Positions 40,401 through 52,842 of a stretch of 64,000 bases of DNA are shown here, piece by piece; position 1 is the stretch's first letter, and each line of letters begins with the position of its first letter. A model generated the notes under the pieces. It was not told where the DNA came from, made no database searches, and saw nothing but the letters and a program-made list of their open reading frames with translations. Made by a program: the position numbers and the translations under genes. Source of the DNA: Lepus europaeus (Eukaryota > Chordata > Mammalia > Lagomorpha > Leporidae); the NCBI RefSeq assembly GCF_033115175.1, contig NC_084850.1, forward strand, positions 930,001 through 994,000, written 5' to 3'.

Positions 40401-43400
40401 GAGATCCTTTGTAGCTTTGAGTACTTGATAAACCTGTATTCTTTTTTAGGATCAAGGTCCTGCTCAGAAGTTCTAGAGAGACATATGGCTGGAACAGCTG
40501 GCTGCTTCCTACCCTGATGTTAAAAAGCAGAATCTAGAGAGAGTCCTCTACAAATAGAAATGGTAGTGAATAGCAAGAGCTAGTTAGTGAAAAGTAGTGG
40601 GTGCAACCAGCTGGAGCTACAGCCTGGCCCACCCTTTATGTTCCCTGGGAGAGGCCCAAGACCCATGTACCCAGGAGAAGGCGGTGGATGGGTCTAGGGC
40701 ACACCTCCTGGGTATGATGAGGCAGAGCCAATGCCTCCCAGCCCAGTCTTCTCTTGGCTGTTGACCAAGATGGGCCTTATGACAATGAGATTTCTCAATG
40801 CAGGGGGCAGTGTAAGAAAACAGGACTTTTAACCTTGTTTTCTGATTAGAAAGTAATGCTTAATTGTTTTTGAAAGTTTAGAAATTGAACTTAGACAGTT
40901 AAAGTCCCCCATCATCCCATGTATTACAGGCAGCCATCCCAAATACTTTCTCATGCATTTCCACAGGTGTTCTCTGTGTTTACATCTCTGTTACCATGTT
41001 TACAGTAGTGGGATCACACACACACATGTTTTAGATTGTGCTTTTTTCCCTCTGGCTATAAATTAGACATCGTTGTACCGCAATCTCATTCTTCTTAAAG
41101 AGTACATAGTATTCTCATATAGTTGTACCACAGTTTAATGTCCTCTTTGTAGATACTCTCACAACATTGCACATTTATACAAAGGCTTCTGTGGGATAAC
41201 ATCAGAGAGGAGTCACTGAACCTGAGGGTATGAACATCTTGCATTTTATAACAGGTGTCTTATGACAGTTAATATTCCTGCTTAGACTATGTGAGGGTGC
41301 TTGCTTCATGCTGCAGATTTGACAGTAAAGGAAGGTGGATTTTTATGATGCGCGATCAGCTTGAAAACCAAACAGCCAGGATAGGTGTTTAGCCTAGCAG
41401 TTAAGATGCCAGTATCCCATATCAGAGTACCTGGATTAGATTCCCGGCTCCAGCCTCTGGCTCCAGCTACCTATTAATGCAGACCCTGGGAGGCAGTGGT
41501 GATTGCTCAAGTCATTGGGTTCCTGTCACTCATGTGGGAGAACTGGATTGTGCTTTTACCTTCAGCCCTGGCAGTTGTGGGCATTTGGAGAGGTTTGTCT
41601 GTCTGTCTCTCAGTTTCTCAAATAAATAAAAGGATAAAAAATGCAACTGGAGGAGACATTTAGTGCAGATGGTAAGATGCCACTTGGGGTGCCCACATCC
41701 CATATTGGGAATGCCTGGGTTCGAATGCCAGCTCTTCTTCCAATTTTTAGCTTCCTGCTAATGTGCACCCTGGGAGGCAGCAGGTGATGGCTCAAGTACT
41801 TGAGTCCCTTACCACCCTCATGGGAGACCTGGATGGACACCTAGATGGAGACCTTGGGCTTTGGGCAGCCCCAGCTGTCGTGGGCTTTTGGGGAGTGAGC
41901 CAGTGAGTGGAGGATCTCTGTTTTTGTGTCCCTCCCCCTTTCTTTCTTTCTGTCTCCATGTCTTTGCCTTTTAAATAAATAATTTTTTAAAATAATAAGA
42001 CCAAGTAGTCTTAAGACCAGAAAGTAAGAACCAAACTCTGCCATGCCAGTCTTTCCTAAAATGTTTATTTGTGAGGGAGCGTGCACATGCAGTGCATGTG
42101 CTCTCCTCTGTTGGTTCACTCCATGAATACTTGCAACAGGTGGGGCTGGGCCTAAGCCAGGAGCTGGGAACTCAGTCCGGGTCTCCCACCTGGGTGGCAG
42201 GGAGTCAGCTATTTGAGCTGTTATTAAACTGATGTAAAACTATGTCTCAGGGTCAGGTATTGTGGTACAGTGGGTTGAGCTATCACTGGGACACCCACAT
42301 CCTGTATCAGAGTGACAGTTTCAGTCCCAACTGCTCCACTTTTGATCGTGGCTCAAGTACTTGAATTCGTGCCACCCGTGTGGGAGAACTGAATGGAGTT
42401 CTGGCTGTTGGCTTCAACCTGGCCTAGCCCTGGGTGTTTTGACAGGCAGAGTGGATAGTGAGAGAGAGAGAGACAGAGAGAAAGGTCTTCTTTTTGCCGT
42501 TGGTTCACTCTCCAATGGCCGCTGCGGCTGGGGCATCTCGCTGATCCAAAGCCAGGAGCCAGGTGCTTCTCCTGGTCTCCTATGCCGGTTGCAGGGCCCA
42601 AGGACTTGGGCCATCTTCCACTGCCTTCTCGGGCCATAGCAGAGAGCTGGCCTGGAAGAGGGGCAACCGGGATAGAATCCGGCACCCCAACCGGGACTAG
42701 AACCCGGTGTGCCGGTGCTGCAAGGTGGAGGATTAGCCTGTTGAGCCACGGCGCCGGCCTCAAATAAACTTTTTAAAAGATTATTTATTTATTTATTTGA
42801 AGGCAGTCACAGGGCGAGAGAACTTCCAACTACTGGTTCACTTCCCAAATGACCGCAACGGCCGACTGGGCCAGGCTGAAGCCAGGAGCTTCCACTGGGT
42901 TTCCCACGTGGGTGCAGGGACCCAACCACTTGGGCCATCTTCTACTGCTTTCCCAGGCACATTGGCGGGGAGCTGGATCAGAAGTAGAGCAGCTGGAACT
43001 CAAACCACATGGTGTTCTCTCTCTCTAACTGCTTTCAAATAAATAAATAATCTTTTAAAAAGTTTATTTGAAAGGCAGAGTGACAGGGAGGGGGGAGGGG
43101 AGAGAAAGATCTTCCCCATGCTGGTTCATTCTTCAAATGCCCGAAATACCTAGGGCTAGGTCAGGTTGAAGCCAACAGCCAGAACTGCATTCAGTTCTCC
43201 CACAAGGTGCTCATATGGGATGGTGGCATCCCAGGCAGCAGCTTAACCCACTGCACCTTAATGCCAGTCCCTCAAATATACTTTGAAAAGAATCTGTCTC
43301 TGAGTGAGTAGGGAAAGGCAATAGATATGGTATGGTTCCATTTATACTTTATAGACAGTTTAATAGATAGTCTTTTTTAAAAACTACTTGTGAAATGATG

Positions 43401-44670
43401 ACTCTTTCAGGAGCTTAGAGCGCTCACTTAGTGGTTGTGTGAGTTCTGGTTCTGCAACCAGAACCATGCTAGGCCGTGGGAATGTAGCAGCCTAAAGCCC
43501 TCAAGCTAAAAGTAGTTTAGCTTGAGGGCGATGGGCAAGAGACAGTTGTTGAAGATAATTTCAGAGGTGGGTATGTATGAAAAAGTGAATAACAGGATAA
43601 AGTGACCAGAAATAATTTGAAATCAGGCACACAGCATATGCACCACTGGAGGTGATTGTGTGTGGGATTCTTTACCTTTCCATGTTTCTGGTATGGTTGA
43701 GCTTCTGATGAGCACAGATGCCTTTTATGATCAGAATGTAACATAAACAACTGAACCCTTTGTCAGAATTGGCAACAAGGGCCAGCGCCGCGGCTCAATA
43801 GGCTAATCCTCCGCCTGCGGCACCGGCACACCGGGTTCTAGTCTTGGTCAGGGTGCCAGATTGTGTCCCAGTCGTTCCTCTTCCAGGCCAGCTCTCTGCT
43901 ATGGCCTGGGAAGGCAGTGGAGGATGGCCCAAATCCTTGGGCCCTGCACCCGAATGGGAGACCAGGAGAAGCACCTGGCTCCTGGCTTCGGATCAGCGTG
44001 ATGCGCCAGCCGCAGTGGCCATTGGAGGGTGAACCAATGGCAAAAAGGAAAATCTTTTTCTCTGTCTCTCACTATCCACTCTGCCTGTCAAAAAAAAAAA
44101 AAAAGGCAACAAATGCCCTTGATGCTCTTATGCTCTTGGCTTCTAGCAGCTTAGGCCTCCTGAGCTGCTATTTCCAACTTGAGAGAAGCCGGACGAGGTG
44201 GGATTGGACAGCACCAGCAAGGGAAGCCACCCCTGTTGCCAGCAGCACTGAAGGTTCCATTCATGTTTTGAGCTGTAGAGCAACTTGTGGTCTGGGTAGA
44301 GTGTGGCAGGCTTCGATATGGGAAAAGCTGGAGGAGAGAGTGAAGGCAGGAGCTTCTGATAAAGCCCCCAGTGAGGATATGGCAGCCGAGGCAGTGGGGT
44401 GGGGCAGGATGGATTGATGGGAAGTGAGGCTGACCTATCTTGCTGCCTGCCTGCCTGCCTTGTACAGCCTGGTGTGGCCAGAGTAGCAGGTAAGCACCTG
44501 TGTCTCATCTGTTCCCCCACAGATGCTGTACGTGAGATTCGGAAGTATGACGATGTGACTGAGAAGGTGAACCTCCAGAATAACCCCGGAGCAATGGAGC
44601 ACTTCCACATGAAGCTTTTCCGTGCTCAGCGGAATCTCTATATTGCTGGCTTCTCCTTGCTGCTGTCCTT
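37393..44670 (+). CDS. BCAP31: BCAP31, ER membrane chaperone/cargo receptor BAP31 (N-terminal half in window)
   Basis: Coding exons 37393-37484, 39005-39105 and 44523-44670 join in frame (341 nt, 113 codons plus two bases). They encode MSLQWTAVATFLYAEVF (1-17), a hydrophobic first helix (about 7-27), a second (about 44-64), the loop DAVREIRKYDDVTEKVNLQN (65-84), and the start of the third helix LYIAGFSLLLSF (103-114). This matches BAP31, a protein of about 246 residues with three helices in the ER membrane and a cytosolic coiled coil. It helps membrane-protein export and quality control and is a caspase-8 substrate at the ER. The coiled coil, caspase sites and KKEE tail are beyond the window. 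Small differences from human are A18, V24, V44 and S57. Borders are GT-AG and the frame is intact. The promoter is shared with ABCD1. Confidence 0.96.
38070..38398 (+). repeat. CSINE, old
   Basis: GAGGCGTTGTGGGGTAGCTT to CAGATAAATAAATC, with (AGCCC)n near 38278-38300. Confidence 0.82.
38430..38740 (-). repeat. CSINE, poly(A) subfamily with a chimeric head
   Basis: Long T run, then GAGAGGCAGAGTGGATAGTG and the poly(A)-subfamily body. The last part (CACAGCTTAACCCACTGTGT) looks like the (AATA)n subfamily, so the head may be recombined. Confidence 0.8.
39005..39105 (+). CDS. BCAP31: BCAP31 exon 3 (residues 31-64)
   Basis: 101 bases from acceptor TTCCCTTCACAG to donor GTGAGT. It encodes WQKIFKSRLVELVVSYGN and the second membrane helix TFFVVLISILVLLVI. 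It completes R31 and starts D65, matching the phases of exons 2 and 4. Confidence 0.96.
41380..41640 (+). repeat. CSINE-like, older variant
   Basis: AGGTGTTTAGCCTAGCAGTT and ATATCAGAGTACCTGGATTA match the diverged variant at 24990. The tail is CAAATAAATAAAAG. Confidence 0.75.
41650..41997 (+). repeat. CSINE, old
   Basis: GACATTTAGTGCAGATGGTA to TTTTAAATAAATAATTTTT, with a duplicated GATGGACACCTAGATGGAG in the body. Confidence 0.75.
42055..42225 (-). repeat. CSINE, 3' and central part only
   Basis: AAATGTTTATTTGTGAGGGA to GGGTGGCAGGGAGTCAGC. The head is missing. Confidence 0.65.
42250..42778 (+). repeat. Old CSINE split by a poly(A)-subfamily CSINE
   Basis: Body 42250-42436 (GGTCAGGTATTGTGGTACAG...) and only the tail TCAAATAAAC at 42759-42768 remain. 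The part between GGGTG and the tail is lost, and no target duplication is seen. Confidence 0.75.
42437..42758 (-). repeat. CSINE, poly(A) subfamily, nested
   Basis: GACAGGCAGAGTGGATAGTG to GAGCCACGGCGCCGGCC. It has almost no poly(T), which argues for replacement or deletion at the junction. Confidence 0.9.
42779..43014 (-). repeat. CSINE without head, joined to a plus-strand tail
   Basis: ATTATTTATTTATTTATTTG to CTCAAACCACATGGTGT, followed at 43015-43056 by a plus-orientation CT tract and TTCAAATAAATAAATAATC. Confidence 0.75.
43057..43272 (-). repeat. CSINE, central part deleted
   Basis: AAAGTTTATTTGAAAGGCAG to CACTGCACCTTAATGCCAGT. Confidence 0.78.
43779..44104 (+). repeat. CSINE, poly(A) subfamily, with target duplication
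   Basis: Head GGCCAGCGCCGCGGCTCAAT and a pure A tail. GGCAACAA is repeated at 43771-43778 and 44105-44112. It lies about 420 bp before BCAP31 exon 4. Confidence 0.93.
44523..44670 (+). CDS. BCAP31: BCAP31 exon 4 (residues 65-113)
   Basis: 148 bases from acceptor TGTTCCCCCACAG to donor GTGAGT. It encodes DAVREIRKYDDVTEKVNLQN, then NPGAMEHFHMKLFRAQRNLY and IAGFSLLLS, all closely matching the human protein. It ends after two bases of codon 114 (F). Confidence 0.97.
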
Positions 44671-45309
44671 GTGAGTGTGGATGGACAGGCGCTGTGAAGG
44701 GAGCTGTGTGGGTTTGACTCCTCAGGACCCAGAGGTCCTGTCCTTATTCAGGGAGATAACACAGGTGCCCCCGACCCCCAGAGTCACTGTGGCGAGTGGG
44801 AGGGGACTAACTGGGGTATCAGAAGACCTGATCTCACCACGTGATCTTGTAGGGCAAACAGTGGCCATCTGGCCCTGTGTTTGCTTGTGAAGTACAGCTG
44901 GGACTTTCTCTCCTGTGGGAGAGCATCTTTGGAGCCCTGCTCATCAGGATGCTGACTTGAGAACACGGGGCAGAAGTGGCCCAAAAGGGTGGAGACTGCC
45001 CCTGTCTCCAGGCCTTCCTAAATGTGATTCTAATGGGAGCACCTTGTGCTCCATGACAGCCCAAATGTTTCTGGTGTTTTTGGCAAGACCAAATTCCTCG
45101 ACAAGGGCCAGTGGGGTGGCTAGTTGGGCAAGATGAAACCAGAAGAAAGTGCCTATTTGAGTCTAGGGCCCTGTTCGCTCTCTCCTGTTTCACACGAGGA
45201 TTCTGACCGATGGGGCCCTGGCAGAGGGATACATGGAGGCTCAGGCGGAGGGCAGACAGAGGGATTGGAAAGGTGCTTGGTGTGTGGGTCAGCGCTGAGA
45301 AGACCGCTG

Positions 45310-45690
45310 ACTTAGTCTGTTTGTGCTGCTGTAACAAAATATGAGGCTGGGTAATCTGTAAACAACAGAGATGGATTGTGGTATTGCGCCTGGTTTTGGA
45401 GGCTGAGAATTCCAAGCGCAAAGTGTCTGATGAGGGCTGTGGTCTGCTTCCAAAAGAACTTACTGCTGCATCCTCCCGAGAAGAGGAACAATGCATGGTG
45501 CAAAGAGTGGAAGGGCAAAAGGGGCCAACCTAGTCCCCTCTGGCCCTTTGTAATGCACTGACACGCTTAGGAGGGCAGAGTCCTCCTGCATTAATTGTTC
45601 CCCTGAAGACCACACCTCCAGTGCCATTGCAGTAAGCATTATGCTAAAGCACACGGATGGTGGGAACCGTCAGACCATAGCATCAACTGA
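45310..45690 (+). repeat. Old interspersed repeat in BCAP31 intron 4
   Basis: TTAGTCTGTTTGTGCTGCTG, TAACAAAATATGAGGCTGGG and GTTTTGGAGGCTGAGAATTC match a familiar high-copy eutherian repeat. I do not assign the family name. Confidence 0.6.
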
Positions 45691-48411
45691 ATGTGTGGAT
45701 TCTCAGGCCAGGCTCATGGATGCGAATTCCTTCCTGATGTTGTGCCTAGAGACTCAGGACGGTGAGCACTTCAGGGATTCTTGCCCTCCGTTTGCTTAGT
45801 GCATCCTGCTTCGCTAGGCACTAGGACGAAAGCCTGTCTGACTTGCAGCTTTCCAGATGATCTTGGACTCTCTGGGTCCAGGTTCAAAAGGGTGGGAGGT
45901 AGCGCATAGCTTTTCAAGGTAATATGTTTGATCAGAGATATAATCTGCTACCTTAGTGCCTTCAAATGAGGAAAGTCAGCAAATAAGAAGGCTTACAGGG
46001 GTCAAAGACACATAGCCTACATTTTTAGGGTTTCAGGAAGCTCCAGAGAAGTACAATTTTGTGGTTTGAGAGTGAAAGAGAAGTAAACCCAGAGGACTGA
46101 GTTTCACAAACAGAATTCTCAGTATGACTGCAAGTGAGCCAAATGAAGGAGAAGAGACCACAGAGAGGAAGGAAGAGCAGAAACTAGGACTTTTACCAGA
46201 GAAGCTTCTAGAACTTTCAGAATAGCTTTGAGGAGGGAAAAACTTATACTGAGCTGTGATTCGCGAGACATGGGAAGAAATGGGGGAGAAGGTAGTTCCT
46301 CTTTCTGTGTCTGTGTTAGAGGAGATGGAAGGTAGAAGGGCAAGGGCAAAGGAAACATGGGGACGAGAGAACTGAAATCCCCAGTGGGCAGAGGCGAAGT
46401 AGAGCGGGTAGCTTGTCTCAGTGTTGTAGTTTCCACTTAGACTTGGTGAGATTATGTCCGGGAACTTGAGATCATCTCCAGCTGGACTTGCTGATGATCC
46501 TCGAGGAACTGCAGAGTGGGAGAGATGCTGGAAGGCTGCAGACAGGCAAGTATCCTGATTCCCAAGGGAGGAGAAGATAGGTGAGGGTATGGCTAGGATG
46601 GGCCAGCTTGACTTTGACCTCAATCCATGCTCTAGAAAGAATGGCTTGTATGCGTTTAGAAAAGAGAGGGTTCACTGGTGAGTGCTGGGAATTCCTGGAA
46701 AAGTTTGTAATCTGTCTTGTCCGTGCCTTCCATAGATTGAGCAGGCATTGATTTTCAGCACAATGTTTGCCAGTCTCCAGGTCTGCTCTTGCAGACCAGA
46801 GGTTGAAGTCGACAGGTGCTGGTGCAGCAGTGTACTTAAGTGTGGTCTTAGCCTACAGCAGCGGCTGCTGTGGGGATCAGCTCCTTGGCTTCACTCTCCA
46901 CCTCCGCCTGCTCAGGGTTTGGGTACCCCTGCACGTGGGGAGCAGACGCAGGGAGAGACAGGCTCATTGATCAGGCAGACTTGAAGGAGACTGGAGTTCT
47001 TCTTGAACTGTCTGTAAGTGTGCATTCGTGACGCTGGGGTGAAGAGAAAGGCGAAGGCTTGATAGAGCCACTGGTGAGCTGACAGTGCCCTTCCTTGCAG
47101 GCCAGGGTCTTGCAGTCGGTCAGCTGCTACTTGGAGGGCTATATGGGGCATGCCTCTGAGAGGGGGTAGCAGACCGCAGGGTGCTCCTGCAGAAGCTGGC
47201 ACATCAGTGGCCGATGTCTTAGTGTTTGTTCCTCGCAGACTCTGGCTCATAAGCCTTTCTCCTGGCTCCATTCTGCTTCCATGATCTTGCTTTTGGAAGG
47301 ACACCTCCAGGTCAGGTACTTCAAGTATTATCTGACTGTGCCAGGGGCCAGCGATCGTCCCCCTTCTTCTGCAGCTGTGGGGTAACTTGGCCACCAGACA
47401 AGTGACCATGTGCCACGGGCATTCCTGTGCAGCCAGTCCACTCTGGGCTAATTCAGCATAGTAAAATTCACCGTAGTAAAATTCACCATTTTTAGTTTAC
47501 AGTTCTGAGTCTTGACAATTGTAGAGCCTTTGTTGTCAAATGGTTGGGTGATGCCAGCACAGTCAGGATGCAGAAGTGTTTGAAGTTTCCTTTCTCACCT
47601 AAGTCGGTGAATTCCAATACAGGCCATCCTCATTTGCACACTACTGCCATTCCCAGAGTGGCGCTCAGAGGTGGGAGGGTGGCAGTAAGCCTGGGCCCAC
47701 TGCTATAGCCTGCTTTTCACGATCGTGATATGTCAGTGTCAAGTCAGCAGTCTAGCCCAGTTGTGTGTTTCCTCTCCTCTGACGAGTGTGTGAAGCTTTA
47801 CCTAGTTCATTTTTACATGTGCCACACGAGGCAGTGGCTGTCTAACTTCTTGGCCAGGTCCTTCCAGCAGCCCCACACATTTCACTTCTCCTCAGCTGAA
47901 GCGAGGGACGCTGTGAGCTGGGTGTCCACTGTCCTGCTATGCCTGCAGTACCCTCCCATGGTTCATCCAGTCACAGGTGGGTCTTGGGCAGCTACTTCTT
48001 AAAGAAGGGAGTGAGGATCCCAGTGGTCAGTGTGAATCCACTGATTGCCCACAAATGGTCTACTTAGCCATTTCTAGAATTTTGCCCAGAATGTAGAATC
48101 CTCCTAGTCTGTCAGGTCCCAGAGCGGCAACTGTGGCCCTTGAGGAGCTTCTCTTGTGGTGTAATGTTACCCACACCTTATATCCACATAACCACATGGG
48201 TCTTGGAGGAAACACTTCAAAGAACACAGCTAGCTGCTCTGTGAGTTCTTCCAATCAAAAACATACTCCTGCTCATTATAAAATAAACAAAACCTCTTCT
48301 GTGCAAAAAAACCTCCAAATCATAGTGATGTGTTGAGTGAACTCCCTGTGGTCCTATCCTCAGAGGTAGCTACAGATATAATTGGGATGCTTCTTGAATT
48401 TTTCAGTAGTC

Positions 48412-48738
48412 TTTTTTTTTTTTTTAAAAAGAGATTTATTTATTTGAAAGGCAGAGTTACAGAGAGGCAGAGGTAGAGGTCTTCCATCCGCTGGTTCACT
48501 CCCCAGATAGTCATAACAGCTGGAGCTGAGCTGATCCGAAGCCAGGAGCCTGGAGCTTCTTCCAGATCTCCCCTGTGGGTGCAGGGGCCCAAGGACTTGG
48601 GCCATCTTCCACTGCTTTCCCAGGCATGTTAGCTGAGAGCTGGATCGGAAGAGGAGCAGCCAGGACTCAACCAGCGCCCATATAGGATACTGGCACTGCA
48701 GGTGGTGGCTTTACCTGCTACGCCACAGTGCCGTCCCC
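48412..48738 (-). repeat. CSINE, full length
   Basis: T run, TATTTATTTGAAAGGCAGAG to CCACAGTGCCGTCCCC. Confidence 0.92.
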
Positions 48739-50379
48739 TCATTAGTCTTTTTTACATGTACGTGTAACATTTTCCTTACAAATACCGTGTGCACTTTTTG
48801 CTGTGCTTTAACTAGCCTTTCTCGCCCAACAACCTATCTTGGTAATGCTTCTGAACAACTCATTCTTAATGGCTGTGCAATACTGTTTAGGGAGGGGACT
48901 GTCACTGCTTTAACCAGTACCCTGCTCAGAATTGTGTGAGCTGGTTCGGAGGCTTTACTGTCAGAATCCAGCACCGCACCTGTGTGGTTTCTAGTCTGCC
49001 TTCTCCAAACACTGTGTCTCTTTGTCTTGGTAGCTGGGCTTGTTGGAAATGCAGCCTCTCACTGCCCTGGGCCTGCGGGTGAGAACCTGCATGTTGCCGA
49101 GATCCTTAGGTGACTGTGCACATTAGCAAAACTGTAGCAACACTGCTCTAACACAACTCTGTGCCCACAGCGCAGAGGTCACTAGCTCACGGCACTTCCT
49201 GGCTGCGGCAGGGAGCTTCCCTGCCCCGCATGGGACTCACTAAGCGTGGACTTGTTCAGGTGCACTGAAAACACTTGGAGTGGGCCCACTTTCCTCATTT
49301 ACCTGTGTCATTGCTTTTAGAAGCCATGTTATGGTTGCCTTTGGATCTTTGAAGCATTTTCTTTTTGAAGAACCCTCTTACATCTGTCAACACAGTCTGC
49401 CGTAGATAGGTAGTGAATAGGCAAATTCCGATTGTGGGCTAACCCTTGCTTTGTTCTACATATCCTTTGTGTGCCTCTCCACACTTGTTTGTACATTTTT
49501 TTAAAAAATGAATCACTGTTGTTAGTTGTGCGGCATGCCTGTATGTGAGATAGAGAGGTATCTGTCTCTCTTTGCTGGGTCAAGTTCAGGTATGTTATGG
49601 GGCCCACTCACAATCTTAGCAAATCTGGGGTTGTTACTGTCTGTAAGAAGGGTGAGTCAGGTAGAGTAGCTGGGGAGAGCAGTGCACAGCACAGCCTGCC
49701 CTTAGCATCATTGGCTGGGGGGCTGCAGCAAGGCAGCTCACCCCTCTTGCCTAAGCATTCTGTTTTAGTAAGGGCTTAGCTAGACGACCAGATTGCCCTG
49801 TGGCCTCGCTGATGTGTATGTGCCTGTTGCTGTGGTCTGTTCTGGTTCTGGTTGAAACCAGTAAGGCCTTTAATCCTGGGTATCATGTGGGCCTTTGTGC
49901 ATGGAGAATGGCAGCCCCGGAGTGACAGGGTGACCTGAGCTGCTCAGCTTTGGAGCGGGTACACCAGAGACTGCCTTGTTCCACCCCCTTGCTCCACGAT
50001 ACGGCTCTTGGTGTTACTGGAACACTTAGTGCCAGCTAGTTGTCTCCAGCCTGCCTCAGGCTCTTGCTCAGATGCTGAGCTGCTTTGTCCTGAGTAGCAG
50101 TCGCCTGGTGGCTTTTGGTGAATAGGCCCTGGCGCCATCAGTGAGCTCAGGTGGACCTTACTGCGTGTCCTCATTAGTCTTGGGCTTTTGAGTCTAACGA
50201 CTCTCATCTTGTAGTTCCTCTCATGTCTGAAGAGCAAGAAGTTCCCTGCCAGCGCATATTCCTTGTAGAAAGATAAGACTTTAAGTACAAGTGTGAAAGT
50301 AATTTCCTGGAGATGCTCCTATAACTGCTGTTGACACTTAGCTTTGTTCTAGACTTTTCCAGACTTTTCTGTGCATAGT

Positions 50380-50545
50380 AGCAGCTACTACTTGTTAGGC
50401 ATTCTGTGTACCAGGCACATACTATAAATTTTGATAGTACTGTGAAGAAGAAAGTGAGGTTCAGAGAAGTGTAGAAAGCTCTCCAAGTTCCCAGAGCTAC
50501 TGATGGGGAGAGCTCAGAGTTCAGATTGAGAACCATCTAACCCAA
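50380..50545 (-). repeat. MIR element
   Basis: GTGTACCAGGCACATACTAT, GAAAGTGAGGTTCAGAGAAG and CCCAGAGCTACTGATGG follow the reverse MIR consensus. MIR is an ancient tRNA-derived SINE of mammals. Confidence 0.8.
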
Positions 50546-50587
50546 GCACCTGGGGCTTTTCCTTTGTAGACTCCACACACTTCTTTT

Positions 50588-50921
50588 TTTAAAGGTTTAT
50601 TCGTTTTATTCAAAAGACAAAGTTACACACACACACACACACACACAGGGAGAGAGAGAGAGAGACAGAGAGATCTTCCATCTGCTGATTCATTCACCAG
50701 ATGGCTGCAATGGCTGGAGCTGGGCCAGACTGAAGCCAGGAGCTTCTTCCGTGTCTCCCACATGCAGACACCCAAGTACTTGGGCCATCTTCCACTGCTT
50801 TCCCAGGTGCATTAGCAGGGAGCTGGATTGGAAGTGGAACAGCTGGGAAACGAATCGGCACCCATATGGGATGCCGACACTGCAGGCAGTGGCCTAACCT
50901 GCTGCACCACAGTGCTGGCCC
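50588..50921 (-). repeat. CSINE with (CA)n
   Basis: AAGGTTTATTCGTTTTATTC, a CA run at 50625-50647, then body and head CACCACAGTGCTGGCCCC. Confidence 0.9.
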
Positions 50922-52035
50922 CTCCACACACTTCTTAAAACAGCACCAAGCTTGAACTACCTTGTGGTGACTTGCCCTTTCCACTCAGTTGACAACGAAT
51001 GTTTTTCTAGGACAATTGATATGTCTCCCCTGTGTTTTTGTGTGTGTCTGTCCAGTTCCCTGTTGCTGAGCCACAAGCCTATTCCTTGTTTTTCTGGTAA
51101 AAACAGTGGGAAACAGTGCTCGAGTTTCATTTTTCATGTGTGCCTCAGCTAGGCCAGCTTTCTTGGAACCTTCTGATCTGTTCAGAGTGTCAGTGCCACC
51201 CTTGTTGTTTGTTCCTCGCCTATGATTTGTACATTTCCCTGGGAGGCGCTGACTCGGTTCTTGCACGGGAGCTGGTTGTGGTGGGCAAGAGGAGGAGCTA
51301 GCTTAGAAGAGGAGGGGGCAGGGTGGAGGGTTTCAGTCTGTGGCCACTTCTCCCGGTGGTAGTGAGCCAGGTGTTGCAGTCATTCTATGGCAGAGTCAGC
51401 AGCAGGGGTGGTGTTTCCAAGGAAGTGGAGCAAACCTGAATAGCCCAGGCTCAGGGAGACCAAGTCAGAGGTGGGACAGATCCGAGGCACTGGTACAGTC
51501 GAATCACTAGGCCCTCCCAGTCGCTGTGTCTGCTCTGTGTACACCTGGTGTGAGGACGGGTTACCTGCTGGGTAGGGCACTCTGACTGCTAGTGGGGGGG
51601 TGGGGGGTGAGGGGGCCGCTCCCTCTAGAGCTTTAGGCACAGTCGCAGCTTCATACAGGAGAGATAAAGCGGGACAAGCTGCAGTGGCAAGGAAAGGAGT
51701 CAGCTTTGCCCACCAGAGGGAGGCACAGAGAAGACAGGGAAAGCAGGGCCGGTAGGACAGCCAGACCTGCCGACCTCATGGCAGCAGGATGGGCCACGGA
51801 GAGGATGAATTGCCCCTGCAGAGCAGTTGGAGAAGGCAAGGGGAAGCCAGATAGAGCAAAGACAGGAGTGCGTTAGCGGACAGGAGTTTGGTGGCAGGAG
51901 AAAGGGCTGTGTCCAGCAGAGGGCCTGGTGGTGGAACTGGCTCCTCACCTGGCCAGGGTCAGGACATGGAGGAGGTTAGCCTTGAGCAGGCCTTGGAGTT
52001 GAAAAAAGGGACCCACCTTTATTTTTCCTTTAATA

Positions 52036-52357
52036 TTTATTTATTTTACTTGAAAGGCAGAGTTAGAGAGGGAGAGATAGAGAGAGAGAGAGAGATCTTG
52101 CATCTGCTAGTTCACTCCCCAAATGGCTGCAGTGGCCAAGGCTGGGCTAGTCTGAAACCAGGAACCAGGAGCTTCCTCTGGGTCTCCCTGTGGATACAGG
52201 GACCCAAGTAGTTGGGCCATTTTCTGTTGGTTTTCCAGATGTACTAGCAGGAAGCTGAATCAGAGATAGAGTATCTACGACTCAAACTTGTGCCCGTATG
52301 GGATGCCGTCGGCATTGTAAGCAGCGACTTAACCTGTTATGCCACAGTGCCAGCCCC
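52036..52357 (-). repeat. CSINE, full length
   Basis: ATTTATTTATTTTACTTGAA to TATGCCACAGTGCCAGCCCC. Confidence 0.9.
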
Positions 52358-52478
52358 AGCGGCCCACCCTTAAAGAGAACATCACAGGGGCCGGCACTGT
52401 GGTGTAACGGGTAAAGCTGCTGCTGGCAGTACCAGCATCCCATATGGGTGCCAGTTCAAGTCCTGCTGCTCCACTTCC

Positions 52479-52539
52479 TTTTTTTTTTTTTTAAGATTTA
52501 TTTAGTTATTTGAAAGTCAGAGTTACACAGAGAGAAGAG

Positions 52540-52589
<50 letters not shown>

Positions 52590-52842
52590 CTTCCATCTGC
52601 TGGTTCACTCCCCAGATGGCCAGAATGGCCGGAGCTGTGCCGATCAGGAGCCAGGAGCTTCTTCCAGGTCTCCCACGTGGGTGCAGGGGCCCAAGGACTT
52701 GGGCCATCTTATTCTGCTTTCCTGGGCCATAGCAGAGAGCTGGGCAGGAAGTGGGGCAGTCGGGTTTCGAACCGGCGCCCATATGGGATGCCGGCACTTT
52801 AGACCAGGGAATTAACCCACTGTGCCACAGAGCCGTCTCCAC
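52479..52842 (-). repeat. CSINE nested in the copy above, with long (GA)n
   Basis: T run, AAGATTTATTTAGTTATTTG, a GA run at about 52546-52587, and a head reading GCCACAGAGCCGTC. CCACTTCC is duplicated at 52471-52478 and 52843-52850. Confidence 0.92.
52546..52587 (+). repeat. (GA)n microsatellite
   Basis: About twenty GA units inside the nested CSINE. Confidence 0.85.

Larger units (their letters stand above)
39106..44522 (+). other. BCAP31 intron 3
   Basis: The first 2.2 kb (39106-41380) is mostly unique, with no recognised repeat except a short CA run near 41017. From 41380 to 43272 it is a dense, partly nested CSINE cluster, and one more CSINE lies at 43779-44104. Near exon 4 there is a (TGCC)n stretch at about 44443-44461. 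No extra exon was supported. Confidence 0.65.

Noticed and set aside
52546-52587. Regular spacing of simple repeats as a CRISPR-like array
   Set aside because: These are dinucleotide microsatellites in SINEs in a mammalian genome; there are no repeat-spacer units.
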